A stretch of DNA of 64,000 bases, taken from assembly GCF_020541325.1 (NCBI RefSeq), contig NZ_CP047399.1:496001-560000 (forward strand), written 5' to 3'. The stretch comes from Candidatus Vallotia laricis. GTDB taxonomy: Bacteria; Pseudomonadota; Gammaproteobacteria; Burkholderiales; Burkholderiaceae. The position numbers and the translations under genes are program-made. This document shows positions 18,747 through 29,800 of this stretch, piece by piece (within the stretch, counting starts at the first letter, position 1; every line of letters begins with the position of its first letter). Below the pieces are notes generated by a model. That model saw only the letters and a list, made by a program, of their open reading frames with translations, was not told where the DNA came from and searched no databases.

Positions 18747-20327
18747 ATGCCATTATTTAATCCGCCCCCTGTAATTCACAGAAAAAAATATGAATCTGTT
18801 GGTAAATTTCAGCAGCTATTGACGCCGCTCTACTCTAAACCACCCGTCATCGTGTGGTTTAGAGATGATCAACGTTTAGCTGACAACCCTGCCCTCGAAT
18901 ACGCCATTGCCACAGGCCACCCTATTGTATGCGTGTATATTTACGACCCAGCACCTAACAAAACGCGCTTGCATGGGGAAGCTACGCGCTGGTGGCTCGT
19001 CCAATCTCTATACGCACTTAATACTGCACTCGTAGCATTAGGCGGAGAATTAACAATCTTATACGGTACGGAGTGGCAGAGTATTGAGGCGTTTGCAGTA
19101 GTAGTCGGCGCAATCAAAGTATGCTGGAATCGCAGGTATTCGACAGCTCAACGCGAACTTGATAGTGCAATCAAGATGGCACTTAAAAAACACGGCATTG
19201 CGGTTTTCACTTTTAACGGACATCTATTACGAGAGCCGTGGACTGTGGCCATGAAAAACGGCCGTCCATTTCGAGTCTTCAGCGCGTACTGGCGTGCAGC
19301 ACGCCATGCATATTCTCCCGAATCACCACGGCCAAGACCTCAGAAAATTAATTTTTTTCCTATACCGGGATATGTTTCCAAAGTAGTACGCATCTGTCAT
19401 CTATCTACCATAGAGACTCAGGCTTATATGCCTAATGTTGGTGGTAGATTACTCGAAACATGGGAATGCGGGGAGCAAGCAGGATGGGTAAAACTCAACG
19501 AGTTTCTAACACACACACTGTCTCAGTATGCGTTTGGGCGTGATTTTCCCGCAATGAAAGTCACTAGCCGTCTATCTCCATATCTTCGCTTCGGTAATCT
19601 CTCGGTACGACAAGTATGGCATGCTCTACTATCTACTACGAGTAGTATGTCCACTGCGAGCAGTATAGACAAGTTTCTCTACGAACTTGGCTGGCGTGAG
19701 TTTTCATACTATTTACTCTATTATTACCCCCCGTTACATCAAGTTAATTTAAAACAACAATTCGATGACATGCCATGGCGTCACTCTATCACGGATCTAC
19801 ACGCATGGCAGTCTGGCAACACTGGCTATCCGCTTGTTGATGCTAGTATGCGGGAGCTTTGGCATACTGGTTGGATGCATAATCGTGTGCGAATGGTAAC
19901 CGCATCATTTCTCGTTAAACATTTGCTGATTCACTGGCGTGAGGGAGAGACCTGGTTTTGGGACAAGCTCGTAGATGCCGATGAGGCGAGCAATCCCGCG
20001 AATTGGCAATGGGTAGCTGGAAGCGGCGCCGATGCAGTGCCATATTTTCGCATATTCAATCCTGTGTTGCAGAGTAAGAAATTCGATTCGCAAGCTACTT
20101 ATGTGCGGCGGTGGATACCCGAACTCGCACGATTGTCGAACGCATGCATTCATGCGCCATGGCTCGCACAACCCGCACAATTAGCGTCTGCATCGGTAAG
20201 ACTTGGCCAGGATTATCCATTGCCGATAGTTCCTCATCAGCAGGCACGTAACCGTGCGTTGCAGGCAATAAAGCGCATTCGTGAGTACAAATCTGGCAGC
20301 CTTGGCTCCTTGTTGTCATCCGACTAG
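18747..20327 (+). CDS. phrB: Deoxyribodipyrimidine photo-lyase (class I)
   Basis: FAD-dependent, light-driven repair of cyclobutane pyrimidine dimers. The 526-residue protein has an N-terminal antenna-binding alpha/beta domain (IVWFRDDQRLADNPAL) and a complete C-terminal FAD domain: FLYELGWREFSYYLLYYYP, GNTGYPLVDASMRELWHTGW, MHNRVRMVTASFLVKHLL, HWREGETWFWDKLVDADEAS and NPANWQWVAGSG with D-A-V-P-Y-F-R-I-F-N-P. The WxxGxTGYPxVDAxMR and ASNxxxWQW signatures identify a CPD photolyase over a cryptochrome. About 30 extra residues precede the usual N-terminus and no closer ATG exists. It is isolated between spacers. An intact photolyase in a genome that has lost alkA is notable. Confidence 0.95.
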   Translation: MPLFNPPPVIHRKKYESVGKFQQLLTPLYSKPPVIVWFRDDQRLADNPALEYAIATGHPIVCVYIYDPAPNKTRLHGEATRWWLVQSLYALNTALVALGGELTILYGTEWQSIEAFAVVVGAIKVCWNRRYSTAQRELDSAIKMALKKHGIAVFTFNGHLLREPWTVAMKNGRPFRVFSAYWRAARHAYSPESPRPRPQKINFFPIPGYVSKVVRICHLSTIETQAYMPNVGGRLLETWECGEQAGWVKLNEFLTHTLSQYAFGRDFPAMKVTSRLSPYLRFGNLSVRQVWHALLSTTSSMSTASSIDKFLYELGWREFSYYLLYYYPPLHQVNLKQQFDDMPWRHSITDLHAWQSGNTGYPLVDASMRELWHTGWMHNRVRMVTASFLVKHLLIHWREGETWFWDKLVDADEASNPANWQWVAGSGADAVPYFRIFNPVLQSKKFDSQATYVRRWIPELARLSNACIHAPWLAQPAQLASASVRLGQDYPLPIVPHQQARNRALQAIKRIREYKSGSLGSLLSSD

Positions 20328-21096
20328 TTTTCAAGACGAGATTGAAAATAGTGTGCAAAAATATGGAGGATATAAATATGGCTTAATACTGATCTACGAT
20401 CAGAGTAGCGCGTCATTGATTTTGTCCAACGTAATCGCTGCGGTTTATGCGAGTCAAGTGTAATATGATTTTTTATGCTGGATAAGAAATCTCTATAGAA
20501 AACATATTTATTACAAACTTTGTAGAGAAAAGAACGTGAGCACTAAGAATCTATATAGTGTGTCATCTAAGACTAAATCCTTATCTCCTGCCCGATCAAT
20601 AGACGCTTATCCGAATTTTGAGTTGTATTGATTGAGATAGAAGAAAAGAGCCTATAACTATCAATCTATACCATAACTACGGCTATACCTAGAGTCATGG
20701 TTAGCTAGTCTAACTGTTTGATAACAGTACTTGTTTATAAAATTTATTTAATGTCTGCTGCGTCGCTGGCAGATTCAAAATTTTTAAGGCTAGCCTTGAT
20801 GTTTATATGCTTATTAAGGAAGCATAATTCAAGTTACCAAAACTTAATATACCTTCAGCTAAGAAGACAGGCGATTGAAGCCTGGATGCGGCGCTGTTGC
20901 ACATAGCAATATAGTCTGTTATGCGTAATTACTCTTAACAGCTCTCTGCTGATATGAGAAGTGTAAGTCTAAATATATACATCTTTGAATTGGAAATTTT
21001 TTTAGTTAATTAAGATGGGTGGTATAAAAAACATAAAATGAAAAAATACGGTAAAGTATGTTCACTGTATCTATACATTTTCTAATTTTTTCTATA
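20328..21096. other. Gene-free spacer between photolyase and dusA
   Basis: AT-rich sequence with only short open frames (for example 20718-20906) lacking any family pattern. Nothing convincing was seen on either strand. Confidence 0.55.
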
Positions 21097-22113
21097 ATGA
21101 GGGACTTTGACACCAATTGTGCTCGACGTATCTGCGTCGCGCCTATGATGGACTGGACTGACCGCCACTGCCGATATTTTCATCGGCAATTATCTCGTCA
21201 CGTCTACCTATATACGGAAATGATAACGACCAGCGCGTTGCTGTTCGGTGACATTGCCAGACATCTATTTTTTATGCCCCAGGAAAACCCGATTGCACTA
21301 CAGCTTGGCGGAAGCGAACCAAACGAGCTTGCTCACTGTGCAAAACTTGCTGAGTGGTGGGGTTACGATGAAATTAACCTGAACTGTGGCTGCCCATCTG
21401 AGCGCGTGCAGCGCAATGCATTCGGTGCATGCTTAATGAAGGAAGCAACATTAGTTACTGATTGTGTGAAGGCAATATGTGATAAAGTAACGATACCAGT
21501 AACAGTGAAGCACAGAATTGGTGTAAATGGAGTGAATAACTACGGATTTGTTCGAGATTTCGTAGGTACGGTAGCGCAAGGTGGATGTCACGTATTTATC
21601 GTGCACGCGCGCAACGCGATACTTCATGGACTATCCCCTAAAAAAAATCGAGAAATCCCAGAGTTAAAATATAACTACGCTTACAGGTTAAAGCATGACT
21701 TCCCTAAGTTCGAGATTATTATCAATGGTGGAATTAAGACATTGCATGAAGCAAGCACACACTTGCGCTATGTTGATGGCGTGATGATTGGGCGCCAGTT
21801 CTATCATCATCCTTATCTATTAGCAGACGTCGATAGGTGTTTTTATAGTCCATCAGCCGCAGTGAAAACGCGCAGTACAGTTGAGCTCGCTATGAGAGAG
21901 TACATTTATGCTGAACATGCTCGTGGTACCTATATCGGCGCTATCACACGGCATATGCTGGGACTTTATCGTAATCAGCCTGGAGCGAAAAGTTGGCGTC
22001 GCATATTATCAGATCCACAGCAGTTATCTACTGGAAACTTTCGCATACTTGATGAGGCGCATGCTCAAATTGCAGCTCCTCCAGCAGATACGTATAAGAA
22101 AATTACTTCCTAA
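21097..22113 (+). CDS. dusA: tRNA-dihydrouridine synthase A
   Basis: FMN/NADPH enzyme that reduces uridines in the tRNA D-loop. The product has VAPMMDWTDRHCRYFHRQ near the N-terminus, the TEMITTSALL block, the catalytic cysteine region NLNCGCPSERVQRNAFGACL, VTVKHRIG, IVHARNAILHGLSPKKNRE (typical of DusA over DusB/C) and the FMN-phosphate site INGGIKT with MIGRQFYHHP. The start at 21097 gives 338 residues. The frame opens at 21058, and neither start has a clear Shine-Dalgarno sequence. tRNA-His follows 110 bp downstream. Confidence 0.94.
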   Translation: MRDFDTNCARRICVAPMMDWTDRHCRYFHRQLSRHVYLYTEMITTSALLFGDIARHLFFMPQENPIALQLGGSEPNELAHCAKLAEWWGYDEINLNCGCPSERVQRNAFGACLMKEATLVTDCVKAICDKVTIPVTVKHRIGVNGVNNYGFVRDFVGTVAQGGCHVFIVHARNAILHGLSPKKNREIPELKYNYAYRLKHDFPKFEIIINGGIKTLHEASTHLRYVDGVMIGRQFYHHPYLLADVDRCFYSPSAAVKTRSTVELAMREYIYAEHARGTYIGAITRHMLGLYRNQPGAKSWRRILSDPQQLSTGNFRILDEAHAQIAAPPADTYKKITS

Positions 22114-22173
22114 AAGCTAGATTTAAACTAATAGTTTTTGCATTCTTATCTAGAAAAACATAAAATCTATGCG

Positions 22174-22203
22174 TATAATCTATTGGCGCAATTACGCCAA
22201 TAG
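22174..22203 (+). promoter_or_regulatory. Possible -10 element and hairpin ahead of tRNA-His
   Basis: A perfect TATAAT lies at 22174-22179, about 44 bp before the tRNA. It is followed directly by a 9-bp inverted repeat, 22180-22188 with 22195-22203 (CTATTGGCG with CGCCAATAG). No good -35 box was found 17 bp upstream, so the promoter reading is tentative. Confidence 0.4.
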
Positions 22204-22222
22204 ACGTATTACTTCTTTAAGT

Positions 22223-22299
22223 GGTGGCCGTAGCTCAGTTGGTAGAGTCCAGGATTGTGATTCCTGTTGTCGTGGGTTCGAGACCCATCGGCCACCCCA
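22223..22299 (+). tRNA. tRNA-His (anticodon GUG)
   Basis: A cloverleaf with acceptor GTGGCCG/CGGCCAC, the extra 5' G-1 (22223) facing discriminator C (22296), anticodon stem CAGGA/TCCTG around GTG, and a GGGTTCGAGACCC T-arm. The 3' CCA (22297-22299) is encoded. It lies downstream of dusA. Confidence 0.96.
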
Positions 22300-23158
22300 T
22301 AGTTTGTTTAAGTTCTTCCTAGTTCTATTTTATCTTAAGTTTTCTTATGAAAATGCAGTAGCATTGCTACATGCTCCTCCGAGCTACTTAGTAAAAATAA
22401 ATTTCTTTAAATTTTATGATCAAATATCTGTTTGATTCAATCAAAATTTTTTGAGGCTCGATAGCTTCAGCGTATTTAGAGCGGTTACAAGATGTAAGTC
22501 ATTGTGTTTGTTCGTTACTCTAAACAATATTAGACTTCTTAAGTTTTACTAAAAGTAATCTAACTACATATAGTTATTCAAATAACATAATTTATGTTAT
22601 TTGAAACACTTTTATAAAAATCCGATACGGTTTATCGGTGATAAATTTATATGATATTATTGTGAATATCAATATGGAAAAATTCTTTTTTGATATTTAG
22701 TGCTTATTTAAGTGTTATTTATATAGAAAGCATTAATCAAAGCCAAAGTATAAGAAATAATTGCACTTAGATCGGTATTGGTTTTTCGAGGATATTCGTC
22801 TAGATAAGCTGGTATTTATCACAAAGTGATATTGAGTATAAATATTTCGATGATCGATGCAGCCATATTATTTAGGCTAATAAATAGAATTAATATAGGA
22901 TATAGCTAATATGTTAAGACTGGGTTATTAACCTCCGTACTTAGATTGCGATGCACAGCTAGATCATATAAAAGTAGTATGCGAACAAAAAATATGAACA
23001 AACTTTATCTGGATGATATAAGCATCTTACATCGCATAAAAACAGATTAATGGCAATATCTATCTGCTTTTTCTATAAAGCAGATATAACTCTGTCGATT
23101 GCATGCTATAGTTTACAGTATGGCTCTTTATCAGTTGTGAAAAATGCTTAGACTGTAT
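22300..23158. other. Gene-free AT-rich spacer after tRNA-His
   Basis: No coding relic was recognised. A near-loopless palindrome lies at 22577-22605. The sequence is otherwise AT-rich and leads into the 3' end of the minus-strand TPR membrane protein gene. Confidence 0.6.
22577..22605. repeat. Perfect 14-bp inverted repeat, single-base loop
   Basis: Positions 22577-22590 are the reverse complement of 22592-22605 around one T. The arms are AT-rich (TTCAAATAACATAA). It is intergenic. Confidence 0.93.
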
Positions 23159-24286
23159 TTAAGTCCATTCGGAGTCACCGTTGTCACCAACATCAATATC
23201 GACAATTTTAGAGTCGTCCCAATCGTCATTGCTGTTCCAGGTGTCAAATCTCGGATTAAGTGGTGCATCTAGGTAGTTAGACCGGTGTCTATCATCGACG
23301 ATTACTCGTTCAACACTATTCCCAATAATTTGACCTATTAGCATACCAGTTAATAACCCACCCATACCACGTCCGCTGTCTTCCGACTGCTGTACGACTA
23401 AAGTCGATTGTGGTTGCATTGACTGTCTTGCTATGTTGTCTTGTGCTTGTATTATACAAGCTGCTTGAGCATCTACGGATACTTGATCTCTACTTGAGAA
23501 GCTCTGAGTACCGCTAATAGCTTGGTTATCGACAACACTTAAATCGCGTCGTGTTTTAGAGTAGTCTTGCACGATTTTTAGGCGAGACTCGAGATGCTCG
23601 AGCGTATGGTCCGGTACCAGACTATTAGTATTTGTAAGCTTATCGATTAATTCACACAACCTGCTTTCGATCGAATCGACTTCGCTTAGTAGCGCCCCAT
23701 CTTTATCTTTCATCGAGAGGCGCACATCAAGCCTAAGCGATCGCGTTACATTTAGCAACTCAGTCATACGCTTAAGTTGTGTTCGGCGATGTTCTTGCTG
23801 CACACTCATATAGTTTGAACGCGCACTTAATACGGTACGACGCACAAGAAATATAACCAAAATAAGCACGCTAATAAAGCCGATCCACACACTTATTGAT
23901 GGGTTATTCCACTTCATACGTGTAAACAGCGATGTCTCATTGCTCTTAGCCGCACGTTGGGCCTCTCGTCGTACATATTCTTCAATGGCATTAAACTGTT
24001 TAGTGCTAGAGGAAAATCGTAACTCTGGATCGAGTTCCCGAGCTTTTTGAAGCTCAGATAGTGCATCTGAGGCTCGGCCCTCTCTAGCAAGTACCTGGCC
24101 ATATAGGTAGTGCGCATAAGTGCTGTTGGGATGTTCATGTAATACTTGAATAAGTTTGTTATGCGCCCTTTGCCAGTTTCCTTGTGCAATGAGATTGTTA
24201 ATCTCAATCGTGCTCGGTGTAGCGAAAGCTAAAGTCCCCGCTGCGAAAATGGTGCCAGCCAAGATAATCGATAGTAGTTTCTTCAT
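23159..24286 (-). CDS. TPR-containing membrane protein encoded next to pspA
   Basis: Not a named family to me. From the ATG at 24286 the protein has 375 residues. It shows a signal peptide (MKKLLSIILAGTIFAAGTLA), a TPR-like region at about residues 28-85 (NWQRAHNKLIQVLHEHPNST, then GRASDALSELQKARELDPEL), one transmembrane helix at about residues 125-145 (ISVWIGFISVLILVIFLV), a charged region with coiled-coil tendency, and a C-terminal glycine-rich hydrophobic patch (GRGMGGLLTGMLIGQIIGN) before an acidic tail. It lies 54 bp downstream of pspA on the same strand. The arrangement suggests an envelope-stress partner of PspA, inferred from context. The frame opens at 24322, but the signal peptide fixes 24286 as the start. 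Confidence 0.8.
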   Translation of the reverse strand: MKKLLSIILAGTIFAAGTLAFATPSTIEINNLIAQGNWQRAHNKLIQVLHEHPNSTYAHYLYGQVLAREGRASDALSELQKARELDPELRFSSSTKQFNAIEEYVRREAQRAAKSNETSLFTRMKWNNPSISVWIGFISVLILVIFLVRRTVLSARSNYMSVQQEHRRTQLKRMTELLNVTRSLRLDVRLSMKDKDGALLSEVDSIESRLCELIDKLTNTNSLVPDHTLEHLESRLKIVQDYSKTRRDLSVVDNQAISGTQSFSSRDQVSVDAQAACIIQAQDNIARQSMQPQSTLVVQQSEDSGRGMGGLLTGMLIGQIIGNSVERVIVDDRHRSNYLDAPLNPRFDTWNSNDDWDDSKIVDIDVGDNGDSEWT

Positions 24287-24340
24287 CGTTTGATTGGGCC
24301 ATATATATCTATTTCCGCACATTTCGCATGTAATTTACGA

Positions 24341-25018
24341 CTAAATAGTTTTGTCTATTCGCTTCTTTAGCGCTTCTAGATGATCTTCTACGGAATTCCC
24401 CTTAGAAAGGGCCGCTAGCTTATCATCTAGCGATTTTCCGCTTCGCTCATTAACTGAGTTGAGGCGTGAATCAGATCGCGCGTTCTGAAGTGCGACTGTG
24501 TCCTCAAGTTTCTGGAAGTCTTTTACAAAGTTTTGGCCACCGATTCCGCCTAGGGCGGTAGCTACCGTATTCTTTGCTTTAGCAATCTGCTGCTCGGCCT
24601 GCAAGATTTTCGATCGAGAATTTAAGTTATTACGACGTTCGTGCATCTCGTTTATTTGCTTCTTAAGCTTTTCTAGAGACGGCTCTAGTGCTGCTAGTTC
24701 CTTTGTAATTGCGTCACGTTCAGCTATGGAATTTATCTGGGCATTAAGTGCTTCGCGAGTCAGTGCCTCATCGCCAGCCTGCAGAGCACGTTTTGCTCCA
24801 TTCTCATATTTTTCTGCATTATAATTAGCAATATCACGCTTGCTGCGCTGCATTGAGACCTGTGCCTCGATCTCAATCAGCGAGTCTTCTGCTTTTGAAA
24901 TGCTTTCGTCAAGTTCACGTACGATCTGCCTGGCATCCCTCCCAGGATCTTGAGCTGATTCAGCTGCGTCGTTCAATAAGCCATTTAGCCTACGAGAGAT
25001 AATATTTAGTATTGACAT
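24341..25018 (-). CDS. pspA: PspA/IM30 family membrane-maintenance protein
   Basis: Peripheral inner-membrane protein of the PspA/Vipp1 (ESCRT-III-like) family that supports membrane integrity under stress. Its 225 residues are almost entirely helical and coiled coil: amphipathic start SILNIISRRLNGLL, AESAQDPGRDARQIVREL (the family DPxxxxxQxxxEx pattern) and long heptad stretches to VEDHLEALKKRI. The start at 25018 is preceded by GGAGAA at good spacing. The upstream in-frame ATG at 25030 contains that ribosome-binding site and is therefore unlikely. The TPR membrane protein is encoded downstream on the same strand. No pspF/pspBC was seen in the window. Confidence 0.92.
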   Translation of the reverse strand: MSILNIISRRLNGLLNDAAESAQDPGRDARQIVRELDESISKAEDSLIEIEAQVSMQRSKRDIANYNAEKYENGAKRALQAGDEALTREALNAQINSIAERDAITKELAALEPSLEKLKKQINEMHERRNNLNSRSKILQAEQQIAKAKNTVATALGGIGGQNFVKDFQKLEDTVALQNARSDSRLNSVNERSGKSLDDKLAALSKGNSVEDHLEALKKRIDKTI

Positions 25019-25255
25019 ATATTTCTCCATTGATTGGACTATGTTCGAATATTGGCTATAAGAGTATATGGGCCAGGAGGGTTAGTTACAAGACCAGTAT
25101 TTCTCGTATAGCGCTGCGGGGAAAGTGTGGTGCATAATAATGCTCATTTTATAGTGCCTTCGAAATATGAGCAGCGGTAGAATGATACTTATCGATAAAA
25201 CTAGGACATTATATTGACTAGTTTATCCAAGAAACTTGTCTTTTTTGACCATTAA

Positions 25256-25291
25256 TGTAGAAAGAACTACTATTGTAGAAAGAACTACTAT
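25256..25291. repeat. Exact tandem duplication of an 18-bp unit
   Basis: The unit TGTAGAAAGAACTACTAT occurs twice back to back (25256-25273 and 25274-25291) with no difference. The unit itself contains a small imperfect inverted repeat (GTAG...CTAC). It is intergenic and looks like a slippage duplication. Confidence 0.95.
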
Positions 25292-26474
25292 TGATATATC
25301 CATTAGTAGGACATGTTGAGCTTAATAACTCCTTATTTGCTAGCCTAGTCGATGCGACTATTCACTATCAGTTCCTGGTTATACTGCTTAATAAAACTAA
25401 GGTTATTTTTACTAGAAATATTAGTTTGACTATTATTTTCAAATATAAATAGGCGTTTACATATCGATCATGTCTTGACTTGTAAATTCAGATAAAAGTA
25501 CCCAGTCTGCATATCTTTTTCGGGTTCGCCTAGTAACAAGGAAAACTCACTAGAGCGCATAGATTAGTAGCTTTATAAGCATATAGGAATAGACTATATT
25601 AGTATTCTGCAGAAAGATGTAACAATGCATTATTGAATAAGAACTGGTCTATGTTACTTCCACGAAGTGCGTGACTTTATCATCTAAAGATTAAATCTTT
25701 AGCTATTCATGCAGTAGATTTCTTTACTCAGTAATATATTACACGCAAAACTTTTCTAGGCGGTCTTCGCTGTATTGCGAAACTCGAAGAAAGAGTTATC
25801 TATACCAACGCGGTATCTGAAAAAGTTATTTTTCTATCATCGTATTACTAATATAGTCATGCATATTTTAAAAGTGCCGTATCAGCATATCTTAAATAGA
25901 TATTTTGATATATTACAGTAGACTGTAAACCTAAGCATTTAGGAAAACTTTTATGCTTGCGCAGCACAAAACGAGTACAGTGTATACGCACAGATAGTTC
26001 GGAAATATTGCATCCAATAATAATCAATTAAAATTTCCGTTTACAACAGTATTATGCAGAGGGAGGGTGTTACGACTATGTAAGTATAGCAAACATAAAT
26101 CCTCATTTCTCGGGGATTAGAGCGTGAATACTTGTTTGGCGAGATTCCACCCTAAACTAGTGTAAGTACTGAGGTTGATAAGCGTTATGACAGCGTAATC
26201 CGCGAGCTAGTGAGTGACCTCAATTTCAATTAATATATGAAACTACTGAATCCAAGTATGAGGGTCAACCTAGTTTAATAAATTAGAAAATGCTCGATCT
26301 TTAGAAATTGATTAACACAGCACTACTGCAGTCCTCAAAATATTCAAGAATCCGATGTTAATTTTGCTAGGCTCATCAAACTGCATTTTCAGAGGTAAAT
26401 CATAAAGCTTGTGATATCTATTCGTACAACGAAAAGATCACCGCCTCATTGCTATCTATCCCGGTAATACGTCA

Positions 26475-26529
26475 TGCGACAGACTGACTAATACCAGTAT
26501 ATAGTACTGGTATTAGTCAGTCTGTCGCA
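26475..26529. repeat. Perfect 25-bp inverted repeat
   Basis: Positions 26475-26499 are the exact reverse complement of 26505-26529, with loop TATAG. It is intergenic, about 310 bp past the mfd stop. The right arm is followed by AAAAAAATT, which on the opposite (mfd) strand would precede the stem, so it is not a standard terminator for mfd. Confidence 0.97.
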
Positions 26530-26842
26530 AAAAAATTAGCCGATTTCCTCATTCATAGTATATAAGCGTTCCATCTAAACTGAGCACCGTAATCATGTTT
26601 GATTCAATCAAACCCAGGATTTAGCTAGTGTCTGGTCGTATCGAAGCTAATCAGCCTGTTAGTCCATGCAGTAGCTCTAGAACTAGCTAGAAAATTAAAC
26701 GAAGAAGAATCTCGAGAAATGTTTCTGATGCAGACATGATATTCTTTAAAGTTGATAATCTTTCTATTGTATTGCACTCAAAAAACAAATCTGAAAATTG
26801 CACGTTATTAGCCTATCTAGCATCGTACATATGCAATCTAAC

Positions 26843-29800
26843 TCATCTATTCGAACAGTGCTTACACAGTGTGCTAAGGGCCCGCATCGTTTCCATGATT
26901 ATCTTGACACGGCTTGCTAAGTTGGAACTGTGTAGATCAATCCGCAATTTGTCTTGCCCCGCTAGTTTGATGTAGCTATATTTCCGCATCATTTCAACGA
27001 TTCGTCCAGGATCGATTGCTGGATTTTTTGTGAATTGAAGATAGATCATATCTTCTGATGCATCGATTTTGAGGATGCCAAGTTGCTTAGCAACTAACCT
27101 TAGTCGATGAGTTTCCATTAGTGCCTGCGCCTGTATTGGCAGTTTTCCAAAGCGATCGATAAGTTCTTCATGAATGCTATCGATAGCCCCGGCTGTCTCA
27201 CAATTAGCTAATCTTTTATATATCGATAGGCGCTGCGGTATGTCACCGCAATATTCGGATGGTAGAATTGCCGGAATATGCAAGTTAATTTCGGTAGTCT
27301 CAGCTAAAGGCGAATTTAAATCTAGTTCTCGGCCATCCTTTAAAGCGCATACAGCGTTATTAAGCATATTAGTATAAAGTTGGAACCCAATTTCTTTGAT
27401 ATCGCCAGATTGTTTTTCGCCTAGAATCTCCCCGGTACCTCGGATCTCTAGATCATGTATTGCAAGGCGGAAACCGCTCCCTAATTCCTCCATTTTCCGA
27501 ATAGCTTCTAGGCGCCGCTGAGCCTGCCAGGTCAATGATTGTGGATCGTGAAGCAGTAAGTAAGCGTAAGCTTGATGATAAAAACGACCGACTCGGCCCC
27601 GCAATTGATGTAATTGGGCAAGACCAAATTTATCAGCGCGGTGAATGAGGATCGTGTTTGCGTTTGGTACATCGATCCCGGTTTCTATAATCGTCGTGCA
27701 CAATAGTACATTGACTCGCTGCGATATAAAGTCGCGCATTACGCACTCAAGTTCACGTTCGTTCATCTGGCCGTGCGCTACCGCAATTCGGGCTCCGGGC
27801 GCCAGTATTTCGAGCGCTGTTCGACGTCGGTCTATCGACTCAACTTCGTTATGCAAAAAGTAGACTTGTCCACCGCGCTTAAGTTCGCGTAACATAGCCT
27901 CACGTATTACGCTGTCCTCCTCTCGCTGCACAAAGGTTTTAATCGCTAATCGCTTTTGCGGTGCAGTGGAAATTATTGAGAAGTCTCGCAACCCTTCTAG
28001 TGCCATACCCAGAGTACGAGGAATTGGCGTGGCTGTTAATGTCAGCACGTCTACTTCCTCGCATAGCGATTTAAGCGCCTCCTTTTGCTGCACCCCGAAA
28101 CGGTGCTCCTCGTCAATAATTACGAGTGCTAAACGCTTAAAACGTACATCTGTAGAGAGAAGCCTCTGAGTACCGATGACAATATCAACGTTACCGTTAT
28201 TAAGCGCTTGGATCGTGGTGTTGACCTCCCTAGGGGACTGGAACCGCGATAACTCAGCGATACGTATCGGCCAGCCAGCAAAACGGTCGGTGAAGGTCTG
28301 AAAATGCTGCTCGGCCAGTAATGTTGTCGGCGATAAAAAAGCTACCTGCTTACCGTTAAGCGCTGCAATGAAGGCCGCACGTAGTGCTACTTCAGTCTTA
28401 CCAAACCCGACGTCGCCGCATATTAATCGATCCATTGGTTGGCCACTAGTCATATCGTTAATTACCGCCGAGATGGCAGAGGCCTGATCCGGTGTCTCGT
28501 TAAAACCAAAACCTTCCGAGAAACGCATGTATTCGCTTCGATCTATGGCAAACGCACAGCGCTTGCGTGCGGAGCGACGAGCATATAGATACAGAAGCTC
28601 TGCTGCTGTATCTCGGAGATGCTGAGCAGCACGACGCCTGGTTTTTTCCCATTGTCCGGATCCAAGGACCTGGAGCGGAACCTTGTCCGGATCAGCAGCG
28701 CTGTAGCGAGAAATCACGTGTAACTGTGACACTGGAACATATAGTCTACTCTCGCCATGGTATTCTAGATGCAGAAGCTCAGTGTTTCCCTCACCAATAT
28801 CCATTGGTATTAGGCCCATGTATCGTCCAATTCCATATTGGATATGTACAATGGGGTCACCAACTTTTAGTTCAGACAGATCGCGTACTATTAAGTCTAT
28901 ATTTCTGGTGGATCTTGCGTAGCGCCGATGATATCCAGTCCGCCTCGCAAGCGGGCCATATAGCTCAGTTTCCGTGACTAGCGCAATATGCTCTTTTGGT
29001 AGAATAAAACCGGATGCAATAGGCGCAACAGCTAGCCCGAATAGCGCATCGCTTTGTATAAACTCATCGAAAGAATCGAAGAGAGACGCTTGAAGATGAT
29101 GATCGGCAAGTAATTGAGCAATAGTTTCGCGGCGTCCGGCTGACTCGGCAAAAAGCAGGACCCGCTGATCTGTCGTGCTGAGATAGCGTCGTAGCGCGTT
29201 AAGCGCATCGTGCGAGCGGCGATCCATTGCTAGTGATGGAAGGGGAATCGACCAGCACTCAGCGTCATTGTCTAATGGTTTATAGGCTAGTAAAATCCGT
29301 GCAAACGGCCTGATTAAGCCGAAGAAGTCCTGCTCTGATAGAAAGAGTCGTGCAGGCGATAGGACTGGACGATCATGATTATGCGACAAAAACGCATAAC
29401 GCTCCTTAGTTTCAATGATGAATTGCCGTATTGACTCCTCGATATTGCCAACTAGAACCAAATGCGTGTTCTTTGGAAAATAGTGGAGAAGAGTTGAGGT
29501 ATCTTCGAAGAATAGTGGCAGGTAGTATTCGATACCCGCCGAAGCAACACCATTACCAACATCTCGATAGATAGCCACACGGGAAGGATTTCCATCAAAT
29601 TCGGCGCGCCATCGACTACGAAACTCGGTGCGCGCGGTTTCATCAAACGAGAACTCCCGCCCCGGGAGCAGGAGTACGTTGCACACTGGATAAAGGCTGC
29701 GCTGCGTATCAGGATTGAATGCGCGAATAGAATCGACCTGGTCATCGACCAGGTCGATTCTATATGGAAGAGACGATCCCATCGGAAATAAATCGATTAA

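Larger units (their letters stand above)
25019..26842. other. Large gene-free spacer between mfd and pspA
   Basis: About 1.8 kb with no recognisable gene on either strand. It contains a two-copy 18-bp tandem repeat (25256-25291) and a perfect 25-bp-arm hairpin (26475-26529). The rest is AT-rich with scattered stops in all frames. Confidence 0.55.
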
